8,541 nucleotides of DNA, from assembly GCA_006226265.1 (NCBI GenBank), contig SBHH01000044.1, positions 1-8,541 of the forward strand. The letters are read 5' to 3'. This document shows, one piece after another, positions 1-6,859 of this stretch; position 1 is the first letter of the stretch, and each line of letters begins with the position of its first letter. Source of the DNA: Alphaproteobacteria bacterium (GTDB taxonomy: Bacteria; Pseudomonadota; Alphaproteobacteria; Sneathiellales; Sneathiellaceae). Below the pieces are notes generated by a model that did not search any database, had not been told where the DNA came from, and saw nothing but the letters and a program-made list of their open reading frames with translations. The translations under genes were made by a program, and so were the position numbers.

Positions 1-10
1 AGGATTGCCC

Positions 11-1642
11 GTGTCGTCCGTTACCGTCTTCAGCGCAAAAAAAATCATCACTATGAACCCGGCCCGCCCCCATGCGACCCATATCGCGGTCAAGGACGGT
101 AAGGTCCTCGCGACCGGCAGCCTTGAGGAAATCAAGGGTTGGGGCGACTATACGCTGGATGAAACCTTTGCGGACAAGGTGATCATGCCGGGCCTGATCG
201 AAGGGCATTGCCATCTGATGGCGGGCGGCATCTGGAAATTCACCTATGTCGGATATCAGGATCGCGTGGATCCTGACGGCAAGCCCTGGCCCGGCGTATC
301 CGAGCTTTCCGCTGTGCAGGATCGCCTGCGCGAAGTTGAGAAAACCTTAGACCCGGATGAGCCGCTGATCGCCTGGGGCTTCGATCCCATCTTCCTGATG
401 GACCGCCGTCTTGACAAGAACGATCTGGACGTGGTGAGCGATACGCGCCCCATCGCCATCATTCATTCCAACTTCCATCTGATGACGGTAAACAGCCCGG
501 CATTGAAACTCGCGAATTACGTCGCCGATATGGATATCGACGGCGTTGCGATGGGCCCGGACGGCACGCCAAACGGCGAATTGCAGGAAATGGCCGCGAT
601 GTTCCCCATCATGCGCCGCTTGAACATCAACCTTCGCGAACTTGGCCGGAGTCGGGAGAGCATTACGGATTTCGGTAAGGTCTGCAACCGCGTTGGCGTG
701 ACGACCGCCGCCGACCTCATCAACGATCTACCCGATGAAGATGTCGCAGAAATGGATGAAATTACCAAGGGCGATGACTATCCGATCCGCCTTCTTTCCA
801 TGCTGAATGCCCTCACCCAGACACCGGAAGAGACCCGCGACCGCGCCCTTGTCCTTAAAGGCAAAAGCACAGAAAAACTGCGGCTCGGCGGTGTGAAGAT
901 CGTCACTGACGGTTCCATTCAGGGGCTGACCGCGCGGATGCGCTGGCCCGGTCATTATAACGGCGCACCGAACGGCATCTGGAATATTGTCCCGGATCAG
1001 TTAATAGATCTTGTGAGCGTACTTCATTGCGCGGGCGTGCAGATGCATATCCATACCAATGGCGATGAAGCGACGGAGGCCGCCCTCGACGCGCTGGAGG
1101 CCGCAAAGATCAAGCAGAACCGCCCGGATCTTCTTCATGTCCTGCAGCATTGCCAGATGGCCGACCGGGCGCAGTTTCGGAAAATGAAGCGGCTCGGTGT
1201 CGGGGTAAACCTCTTCTCCAACCATCTCTTCTATTTCGGCGACAAGCATTATGAAATGACCATGGGCCCGGAACGCGCGACGCGGATGGATGCCTGCCGC
1301 TCCGCGCTCGACTATGGCGTTCCCTTCACCATACATTCCGATGCGCCGGTCACGCCGATGGATCCGCTTTTCACCGCCTGGTGCGCCGTCAACCGCATCA
1401 CGGAAAGCGGCCGCGTCCTTGGGGAGTATGAAAGAATTTCCGTTGCCGATGCGCTTCGCGCCATCACGCTCGGTGCCGCCACGACCTTGCATATGGATCA
1501 TGAGGTCGGCTCAATCGAGGTCGGTAAGTGGGCCGATTTCGCGATCCTTGAGGATGACCCGGAGGAAATCGGCGGCGACAAGCTGAAAGACGTGCGCATC
1601 TGGGGCACCGTCCTCGCCGGGAACAAGCACAAGATCCCATGA
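11..1642 (+). CDS. YtcJ-like metal-dependent amidohydrolase (Amidohydrolase_3 family)
   Basis: Probable cytoplasmic hydrolase of amide or other C-N bonds; no signal peptide is visible. The family includes YtcJ and N-substituted formamide deformylase, but the substrate cannot be read from sequence. Numbering from the in-frame TTG at position 5, a short N-terminal beta segment ending near the DGKVLATG stretch precedes the TIM-barrel metal site. The site contains the HxH pair H68/H70 in GLIEGHCH, a conserved-looking K298 in VKIVTDGS, H348/H350 in MHIHTNGDEA, H382 in LQHCQ, and the terminal HSDAPVTP motif with the probable catalytic D446. About 540 residues is normal for the family. I prefer the GTG at 11, because AGGA at 1-4 then has good spacing; TTG at 5 would sit directly against that Shine-Dalgarno. 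A start left of the window cannot be excluded. The stop overlaps the GTPase start as ATGA, so the two are probably co-translated. Confidence 0.88.
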   Translation: MSSVTVFSAKKIITMNPARPHATHIAVKDGKVLATGSLEEIKGWGDYTLDETFADKVIMPGLIEGHCHLMAGGIWKFTYVGYQDRVDPDGKPWPGVSELSAVQDRLREVEKTLDPDEPLIAWGFDPIFLMDRRLDKNDLDVVSDTRPIAIIHSNFHLMTVNSPALKLANYVADMDIDGVAMGPDGTPNGELQEMAAMFPIMRRLNINLRELGRSRESITDFGKVCNRVGVTTAADLINDLPDEDVAEMDEITKGDDYPIRLLSMLNALTQTPEETRDRALVLKGKSTEKLRLGGVKIVTDGSIQGLTARMRWPGHYNGAPNGIWNIVPDQLIDLVSVLHCAGVQMHIHTNGDEATEAALDALEAAKIKQNRPDLLHVLQHCQMADRAQFRKMKRLGVGVNLFSNHLFYFGDKHYEMTMGPERATRMDACRSALDYGVPFTIHSDAPVTPMDPLFTAWCAVNRITESGRVLGEYERISVADALRAITLGAATTLHMDHEVGSIEVGKWADFAILEDDPEEIGGDKLKDVRIWGTVLAGNKHKIP

Positions 1643-2577
1643 CGGAAAGCGGCCCTACCCTGCCGACGACAGTCCTGTCCGGTTTTCTCGGCGCAGGCAA
1701 GACGACACTCGTCAACCATCTGCTCCGGAATGCGGGGGAGCAGAAGATCATGGTCCTGGTCAATGACTTTGGTAGCCTGCCCATTGACCGGGACCTGATC
1801 GCATCGGAACAGGGCAATGTCCTCACGCTTGCGAACGGCTGTGCCTGTTGCAGCATGGGCGGCGATCTGTTCGAGGCTTTTTCGGCCGTGCTCGATTTCA
1901 CGCCGCGCCCGGATCAGCTCCTGATCGAGGCGAGCGGCGTCGCCGAACCCGCCCGCATCGCCAATTTTGCGAAAGCAGAGCCCGAGCTTTCCCTTAATTC
2001 CATCGTCAGCCTTGCCGACGCGATGGAGTTCGAAACGATGCAGGACGATGCCCGCGTCGGCGCTGTCCTGAAAGAACAAGTGCGAAGTGCCCATCTCCTT
2101 CTCATCAGCAAATGCGATCTCGCCGATCAAGATAGGATTGCGCGGGTGGAAGGGCTGTTGCGATCCCTCAATCCGGCGGCACCGATATTACGCATGGCGG
2201 GCGGCGATATTTCTGCGGATGTCTTTTTCGGCCATGGCCTGGATGCCAGCGATTTTGAAGTTATCAGTCATAATCACGCCCATGATCACAGCCATGAAGA
2301 TATTTTCGAGCGCTGGTCCCTCCCCCTTGATGGCCCCGCCGACCGGAAAGCGCTCAAAGCCGCGATAAATGAGCTTCCCGCGAGCGTCCTTCGCCTGAAA
2401 GGTATCTTCCGGGACCGGGAAACAGAGAGGCTCTGGAGCCTGCATAAGGCAGGTTCCCTCGTTCAGATTGCCCCGCTTGGAGAAGATGTGGATCGCCCGA
2501 CCGGGCTCGTCGCTATTTCCATCGCCGGGACGGACAGCAATGCGCGTCTCGACGCAGCCTTCAAGGCGTGCGCCTGA
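1639..2577 (+). CDS. COG0523 (CobW/P47K-type) metal-handling GTPase
   Basis: A G3E-family GTPase of the COG0523 group (relatives CobW, YjiA, ZigA and nitrile hydratase activators), whose members are thought to deliver or insert metals into target proteins. Visible motifs: Walker A GFLGAGKTT at residues 15-23, the diagnostic GCACC (CxCC, C68/C70/C71) metal-binding motif, the Walker B/switch segment IEASGVAEP at 96-104, and SKCD at 157-160 in the NKxD position. A histidine-rich loop lies at 211-219 (HNHAHDHSH), followed by the CobW C-terminal domain to residue 312. The length is normal. The ATG overlaps the amidohydrolase stop by 4 nt, so expression is probably coupled. The amidohydrolase needs bound metal, which makes it the obvious candidate client; this is inference from context. 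The copper ATPase follows after 78 bp, so a wider metal theme is possible. Which metal is carried cannot be told from sequence. Confidence 0.92.
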   Translation: MTESGPTLPTTVLSGFLGAGKTTLVNHLLRNAGEQKIMVLVNDFGSLPIDRDLIASEQGNVLTLANGCACCSMGGDLFEAFSAVLDFTPRPDQLLIEASGVAEPARIANFAKAEPELSLNSIVSLADAMEFETMQDDARVGAVLKEQVRSAHLLLISKCDLADQDRIARVEGLLRSLNPAAPILRMAGGDISADVFFGHGLDASDFEVISHNHAHDHSHEDIFERWSLPLDGPADRKALKAAINELPASVLRLKGIFRDRETERLWSLHKAGSLVQIAPLGEDVDRPTGLVAISIAGTDSNARLDAAFKACA

Positions 2578-2588
2578 CCTATTCTCTC

Positions 2589-2602
2589 CAAGGAAGTCCT
2601 TG
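2589..2602. repeat. Short perfect inverted repeat after the GTPase gene
   Basis: CAAGGA and TCCTTG are separated by AG, 11 bp after the GTPase stop codon, and the dyad overlaps the proposed -35 box of the ATPase promoter. As RNA it could form only a small hairpin, because two loop bases are too few and the inner pair must open. It is followed by a weak TTTT (2608-2611) after an AAGGC. It may be an operator half or a poor terminator; neither is established. Confidence 0.3.
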
Positions 2603-2631
2603 AAGGCTTTTCCGATTAAAGCCATATAAGG
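2598..2631 (+). promoter_or_regulatory. MerR-type metal-responsive promoter/operator for the copper ATPase
   Basis: A candidate -35 TTGAAG (2600-2605) and -10 TATAAG (2625-2630) are separated by 19 bp, longer than the optimal 17. The spacer is occupied by a dyad, GGCTTT (2605-2610) and AAAGCC (2618-2623), with a 7-nt centre; outer CCTT (2598-2601) and AAGG (2628-2631) are also complementary. A 19-20 bp spacer with a central dyad is the hallmark of promoters controlled by MerR-family sensors such as CueR. The half-sites do not match the E. coli CueR half-site (CCTTCC), so the exact sensor is open, and no MerR gene lies in the window. Predicted transcription would begin near 2637, leaving a short leader with the ribosome site GGAGAGG at 2646-2652. 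Confidence 0.5.
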
Positions 2632-2655
2632 TTATGCATTTGATCGGAGAGGACC

Positions 2656-5001
2656 ATGACCACGACGGACGCCGGAGAGATAGAAAAACCGCAGGAAAAT
2701 GAGACGGTAAAGGACCCCGTCTGCGGCATGACTGTCACGCTCGGCAAGGGCAGACCCTCCTTCGATTATAAAGGCGATAAGTATCATTTCTGTTCGCAGA
2801 AATGCCATGACCGCTTCGCCGCCGATCCGCATTTTTATTTGAGCGGTGCAAGCAAGAAAAAGAAGAAATCCGCACCCAAGGAAGCGAAATATACCTGTCC
2901 CATGCATCCTGAAATTGTCGAGGATCATCCCGGCGACTGCCCGCTCTGCGGTATGGCGCTGGAACCCATGGGCGTACCTACGGGCAATGAAGGCCCGAAC
3001 GAGGAATTGGTCGATTTCACCCGTCGTTTCTGGATCAGCGTGGCCTTTGCCCTGCCGCTCCTTATTCTCACGATGGGCAGCATGGCGGGCCTGCCGTTCG
3101 AGAAATGGATCGGCCCGAAACTCTCCCCCTGGATCGAGCTGGTACTGGCGACGCCGGTCGTGCTCTGGGCGGCGCTTCCCTTTTTCAAGCGCGGCTGGTC
3201 TTCGATCCTGAACAGAAGCCCGAATATGTGGACCCTGATCATGCTGGGCGTGGGCGCGGCCTATGGCTACAGCGTGATCGCGACGATTTTCCCGGGCGCT
3301 TTCCCCGCCTCCTTCCGGAATGAGGCAGGCGTCGTTCCCGTCTATTTCGAAGCCTCTGCCGTTATCATCGCGCTCGTCTTTCTAGGTCAGGTCCTTGAAC
3401 TTCGCGCACGTGAGCAGACGGGCTCCGCCATCCGGGCGCTGCTCGACCTCGCACCCAAAACCGCGCGCCGCATCAATGACGACGGGACGGAGACGGACGC
3501 CCCGCTTGAAAATATCCTGGAGGGCGACAAGCTCCGTGTCCGGCCGGGGGAAAGTATTCCCGTCGATGGCGCCGTTTTGGAAGGCCATTCCTCCGTCGAT
3601 GAAAGCATGATCACCGGGGAGCCGGTCCCGGTCGAAAAGAACGAGGGCGACAAGCTGACAGGTGGTACGCTGAACGGCAGCGGCTCCCTCGTCATGACGG
3701 CGGTGCAGGTCGGCGACGATACCATGCTCTCGCAGATCGTCGGCATGGTGGCAAGCGCCCAGCGCTCCCGCGCGCCGATCCAGGGCCTTGCTGACAAGGT
3801 TGCCGCCTGGTTCGTGCCAAGCGTGGTGCTCTCGGCCATTATCGCCTTTCTCATATGGGCTTTCCTTGGCCCCTCCCCCGCCATGATCCATGCGATTGTC
3901 GCGGCGGTGTCGGTGCTGATCATCGCCTGCCCCTGCGCCCTTGGCCTTGCAACGCCGATGTCGATCATGACGGCGACAGGACGCGGCGCGCAGGCCGGTG
4001 TCCTCATTCGCGATGCCGAGGCGTTGGAGCGGCTCGCCCGCGTCGATGTGCTGATCGTTGATAAGACGGGGACGCTAACTGAAGGCAAGCCTCGCCTGAC
4101 TGATCTTCATACGGCGGAGGGCATAAGTGAGGAAGCGCTGCTGGGCGCAGCCTCCGCCCTTGAAAAAGGATCGGAGCATCCGCTCGCCGCCGCTATTCTG
4201 GAAGGTGCCGAGGAGCGCGAGATCAAGGTTAAAAAGACGGAAGATTTCAATGCCGTCACCGGCAAGGGCGTGGAAGGAAAGGTCGAAGGCAAGGAAGTCG
4301 CCTTCGGCAACCGGGCCATGATGTCGGAAAAGAATGTCGATATATCCTCTCTTGAAGACAAGGCCGCCCGCCTTCAGGAAGAGGGTAAAACCGTCATGTA
4401 TGTGGCGATGGACGGTAAGGCCGCCGGCCTTGTTGCCGTTGCCGACCCGGTCAAGGAGACGACATCGGAAGCCATCAAAACGCTGCATGAGGCAGGCTTA
4501 AAAATCATCATGGCGACGGGCGACAATGCCCGAACCGCAAAGGCCGTTGCCGACAAGCTCGGTATTGACGAGGTGGAGGCCGATGTCCTGCCGGAGGGCA
4601 AGAAGGCGCTCGTCGACCGGCTGCATGAGGAAGGCCATCGCGTCGCCATGGCGGGGGATGGCATCAATGATGCCCCGGCCCTTGCCGCCGCCGATGTCGG
4701 GATTGCCATGGGCACGGGCGCTGATGTCGCCATGGAAAGCGCCGGGATCACGCTCGTTAAGGGCGATCTTAACGGCACTGTCCGGGCACGTACCCTCGCC
4801 GCAGCGACGTTGCGCAATATCAAGCAGAACCTTTTCTTCGCCTTCGCCTATAACGCCGCAGGCATCCCAATTGCGGCAGGCATTCTCTATCCGCTCACCG
4901 GCACCCTGCTCTCTCCCATGATCGCGGCGGCGGCGATGAGCCTTTCTTCCGTTTCGGTCATTTCAAACGCGCTCCGTCTTCGGGCAATCTCCCTTGACTG
5001 A
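2656..5001 (+). CDS. copA: Cu(+)-exporting P1B-type ATPase with YHS and heavy-metal-binding N-terminal domains
   Basis: Inner-membrane ATPase that pumps Cu(+) out of the cytoplasm. The N-terminus has a YHS domain (about 20-62, DPVCGM with C23 and FCSQKC with C46/C50), a lysine-rich linker (67-71), and a second metal-binding domain (79-104, YTCPMHPEI with C81/H84 and CPLCGM with C95/C98). No CxxC HMA domain is present. The ATPase core follows: about eight membrane helices, TGEP actuator loop (320-323), CPC (425-427) in the ion-path helix, DKTGT with phosphorylated D469, the SEHP nucleotide-domain motif (506-509) and GDGINDAP (667-674). The late helices contain YN (732-733) and MSLSS (761-765), the signature I associate with Cu(+) specificity. 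The length of 781 is normal for this architecture. ATG is preceded by GGAGAGG at 2646-2652. The gene probably has its own promoter in the preceding gap. Silver is a possible second substrate. Confidence 0.94.
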   Translation: MTTTDAGEIEKPQENETVKDPVCGMTVTLGKGRPSFDYKGDKYHFCSQKCHDRFAADPHFYLSGASKKKKKSAPKEAKYTCPMHPEIVEDHPGDCPLCGMALEPMGVPTGNEGPNEELVDFTRRFWISVAFALPLLILTMGSMAGLPFEKWIGPKLSPWIELVLATPVVLWAALPFFKRGWSSILNRSPNMWTLIMLGVGAAYGYSVIATIFPGAFPASFRNEAGVVPVYFEASAVIIALVFLGQVLELRAREQTGSAIRALLDLAPKTARRINDDGTETDAPLENILEGDKLRVRPGESIPVDGAVLEGHSSVDESMITGEPVPVEKNEGDKLTGGTLNGSGSLVMTAVQVGDDTMLSQIVGMVASAQRSRAPIQGLADKVAAWFVPSVVLSAIIAFLIWAFLGPSPAMIHAIVAAVSVLIIACPCALGLATPMSIMTATGRGAQAGVLIRDAEALERLARVDVLIVDKTGTLTEGKPRLTDLHTAEGISEEALLGAASALEKGSEHPLAAAILEGAEEREIKVKKTEDFNAVTGKGVEGKVEGKEVAFGNRAMMSEKNVDISSLEDKAARLQEEGKTVMYVAMDGKAAGLVAVADPVKETTSEAIKTLHEAGLKIIMATGDNARTAKAVADKLGIDEVEADVLPEGKKALVDRLHEEGHRVAMAGDGINDAPALAAADVGIAMGTGADVAMESAGITLVKGDLNGTVRARTLAAATLRNIKQNLFFAFAYNAAGIPIAAGILYPLTGTLLSPMIAAAAMSLSSVSVISNALRLRAISLD

Positions 5002-5029
5002 ACACAAAAGGCGCATAGGAATCAAGGGT

Positions 5030-5944
5030 TCAGGTCGTCTCGGCAATAAAGTCGGGCACAATCCCGGATTTTTCGATTAAGGCCGGGATATCTTCCCCCT
5101 TCAATAAACCATGACCAGCGACCAGCACGGTTTTAAGCCCCGCCGCAGCCCCACCCAGAATATCCGTATGCAGGGTATCGCCGACCATGGCAATCCGCGC
5201 TCTCGGGATCGCCGCGATATCGGGGCGAAGAAGGGCACGTTCAAAAACCGGAAGATAGGGCTTGCCATAGAAATCGGGCTCGACCCCGACCGCATCGGCA
5301 ATGGCATGGGCGAAGAAGCCGGGCTCCCGCGATAGGCCCCATTCACGGGGGGCCACCAGATCCGGGTTCCCGACGACGACAGGCCGGGGCCGTTTTTCAA
5401 TCGCCGTCAGCAGCATATCCTGACGCGCATCGTCCCAGTCGGCGGCACTTAAAAGAATGAAACCATCCACCGCATCGTAAAGCGCGGCATCCCGCCCGAG
5501 CAGTTGCACATTCGCCGGAATTTCCTCAATCCCAGCAGTTTCCAGCGCGGCAACACCCCAGAGAAAATTGTCGGGATAAGCCTCAAGCCCGTTCAGCATG
5601 GCATCGCGGCTTGAAATCACCTGCTCTGGCAAAAATCCGAACCCGAAGGAACGGTACTTCTCAACTGCCGCCCCCGCCCGGTAGGAGGCCGCGTTGGTCA
5701 CAACAAAGACCTTCTTGCCCATGGTCTCCAGATCCCGGATGCGTTCCACTGCACCCGGAATGGCCGTCTCCCCCACATTGAGGACGCCGAAGGCATCAAG
5801 GAGGAAGACATCGATCTCGCCCGCGATATCCGAAAGATTGGCAATTTTACGGGCGCTCGCCGGAAAGGTTGCGGCGGGCAGGCGCGGACGCACCTCCTCA
5901 TATCTTTCAAAAATTTCGGCGGCAGTGAGATCAGGGGCACGCAT
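5030..5944 (-). CDS. HAD-superfamily class IIA hydrolase (TIGR01459-type)
   Basis: A soluble phosphatase-like protein of the NagD branch of the HAD superfamily; no physiological substrate can be assigned. Motif I is FLLDAFGVL with nucleophile D50, motif II is VVTNAA with T83, the motif III lysine is K228 in YGKPY, and motif IV is MVGDTLHTD with D256 and D261. The C2 cap lies between motifs II and III (about 90-225), as in class IIA proteins. The second aspartate normally found two residues after the nucleophile is replaced by F52. I recall that members of this subfamily commonly have an aromatic residue there, so this may be a family trait rather than damage. A purine-rich GAGAAG lies 4 nt before the ATG. 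The gene converges on the copper ATPase with 28 bp between stops and is divergent from the SDR genes. It appears to be transcribed alone. Confidence 0.85.
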   Translation of the reverse strand: MRAPDLTAAEIFERYEEVRPRLPAATFPASARKIANLSDIAGEIDVFLLDAFGVLNVGETAIPGAVERIRDLETMGKKVFVVTNAASYRAGAAVEKYRSFGFGFLPEQVISSRDAMLNGLEAYPDNFLWGVAALETAGIEEIPANVQLLGRDAALYDAVDGFILLSAADWDDARQDMLLTAIEKRPRPVVVGNPDLVAPREWGLSREPGFFAHAIADAVGVEPDFYGKPYLPVFERALLRPDIAAIPRARIAMVGDTLHTDILGGAAAGLKTVLVAGHGLLKGEDIPALIEKSGIVPDFIAETT

Positions 5945-5972
5945 CGGCTTCTCGTTCTTCTTAAATTGTCAC

Positions 5973-6025
5973 GCAAGGCTTTGCAGTATGGCGAATTGCG
6001 ACGCGGAGGCAAGGCTCTAGTTTGC
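5973..6025. repeat. Paired GCAAGGCT...TTGC repeats in the divergent intergenic region
   Basis: GCAAGGCT occurs twice, at 5973-5980 and 6009-6016, 36 bp apart (start to start). Each copy is followed by TTGC (5981-5984 and 6022-6025), so each can be read as a GCAA...TTGC dyad of differing centre length. The pair lies between the divergent HAD and SDR genes, where a shared regulator could bind. The repeats are short and could be chance. Confidence 0.25.
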
Positions 6026-6037
6026 GTTGGCTTAATC

Positions 6038-6067
6038 TTCCCACAAGCGGAAAAAGGATGTTATAAA
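6038..6067 (+). promoter_or_regulatory. Candidate promoter of the SDR pair
   Basis: TATAAA at 6062-6067 is a good -10 candidate in an AT-rich stretch that stands out from its surroundings. TTCCCA at 6038-6043 would be a weak -35 with an 18-bp spacer. Transcription would start near 6074, about 20 nt before the GTG start and just ahead of its ribosome site. The call rests on consensus likeness alone. Confidence 0.35.
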
Positions 6068-6094
6068 TAAGAAAAAACGAAAAGGGAGGAACCC

Positions 6095-6829
6095 GTGAAT
6101 GATCTCGATTTTTCCGGAAAAACGGTGCTCGTCGTCGGTGGATCCAGCGGGATCGGCAACGGCATAGCGCAAAATTTCCGGTCCCGGGGCGCGGAGGTAT
6201 ATATCTGGGGCACCCGACCGCGCGCGGAAGACTATGCGGGCCTTGAAGGCTCCGATCTTGCCGGGCTTCACTACGATTATATGGATGTCAGCAATTTCGC
6301 TGCGATAGAGGCTCATAATCCGCCCTTCGATCATCTCGATATTCTGGTCCTCTCACAAGGAACCGTCCTCTATAAGCGGGGCGAGTTTGAAATGCCGGGC
6401 TGGCAGAAAGTCATGGATGTCAATCTCAACAGCCTGATGGCCTGTGCCAGCAAATTCCATGACATGCTGGCGGCAAGGCGCGGCAGCCTCGTGATTATCA
6501 GCTCCACCGCCGGATATCACGCGACACGCGGCAATCCCGCCTATAACGCCTCCAAGACCGGGGCGATTGGCCTCACCCGCACGCTCGGCCAAGCCTGGGC
6601 CGGAGAAGGCATTCGCGTGAACGGCGTTGCGCCCGGCCTGGTCGATACCAAGCTGACCAAGGTCACGACGGACAATCCGAAACGGCGCGAAGCCGCCATT
6701 CAAAGTATCCCGGAAGGCCGCCTTGGCACACCTGACGATATTGCGGGCGCCGTCCTTTTCCTCGCTTCTCCGCTTGCAAGCTACGTCGTCGGCCAGACGA
6801 TTGTGGTTGATGGCGGGCTGATCCTCTAA
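6095..6829 (+). CDS. Short-chain dehydrogenase/reductase, NADP(H)-type loop
   Basis: Classical SDR with a Rossmann fold and a normal length of 244 residues. It probably oxidises or reduces an alcohol/carbonyl pair; the substrate is unknown. Visible motifs: glycine-rich GGSSGIG at 15-21, N110 in VMDVNLNSL, S137 in IISSTAG, Y150 and K154 (YNASK), and a PG at 180-181. The second beta strand ends in GTRP with R41 and no acidic residue, which suggests NADP(H). The usual NNAG motif after strand 4 is replaced by SQGT (87-90), which is less common. The start is GTG, chosen because GGGAGGA at 6084-6090 sits 4 nt upstream and the nearby ATG at 6099 is out of frame. It is followed after 30 bp by a second SDR in the same direction, so the two are probably one operon. 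Confidence 0.88.
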   Translation: MNDLDFSGKTVLVVGGSSGIGNGIAQNFRSRGAEVYIWGTRPRAEDYAGLEGSDLAGLHYDYMDVSNFAAIEAHNPPFDHLDILVLSQGTVLYKRGEFEMPGWQKVMDVNLNSLMACASKFHDMLAARRGSLVIISSTAGYHATRGNPAYNASKTGAIGLTRTLGQAWAGEGIRVNGVAPGLVDTKLTKVTTDNPKRREAAIQSIPEGRLGTPDDIAGAVLFLASPLASYVVGQTIVVDGGLIL

Positions 6830-6859
6830 CACTCGGAAATTCATGAAACGGAACCCACC

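Noticed and set aside
5..10. TTG at position 5 as the amidohydrolase start
   Set aside because: The only visible Shine-Dalgarno-like bases (AGGA, 1-4) would touch the TTG, whereas the in-frame GTG at 11 has normal spacing.
1001..1501. Antisense open frame (about 166 codons) inside the amidohydrolase
   Set aside because: It lies opposite conserved metal-site motifs and shows no domain of its own.
1498..2130. Long antisense open frame (about 210 codons) opposite the amidohydrolase and GTPase
   Set aside because: It lies opposite two well-supported genes with intact motifs, has no recognisable domain, and is the kind of open frame expected opposite GC-rich codons.
2605..2623. GGCTTT-N7-AAAGCC as an intrinsic terminator for the GTPase gene
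   Set aside because: The stem is only 6 bp with mixed AT content and no T run follows; its placement between good -35 and -10 boxes fits an operator better.
3387..4088. Antisense open frame (about 233 codons) inside the copper ATPase
   Set aside because: The composition is serine-, arginine- and proline-rich with no motif, and the sense strand carries the conserved ATPase core.
5002..5029. Possible bidirectional terminator between the ATPase and the HAD gene
   Set aside because: The 28-bp gap has TGAAC and GTTCA near its edges, but the arms are 5 bp with a very long loop and no T tract follows.
6839..6859. Earlier start for the second SDR at the ATG at 6843
   Set aside because: It is not in frame with the SDR coding sequence.
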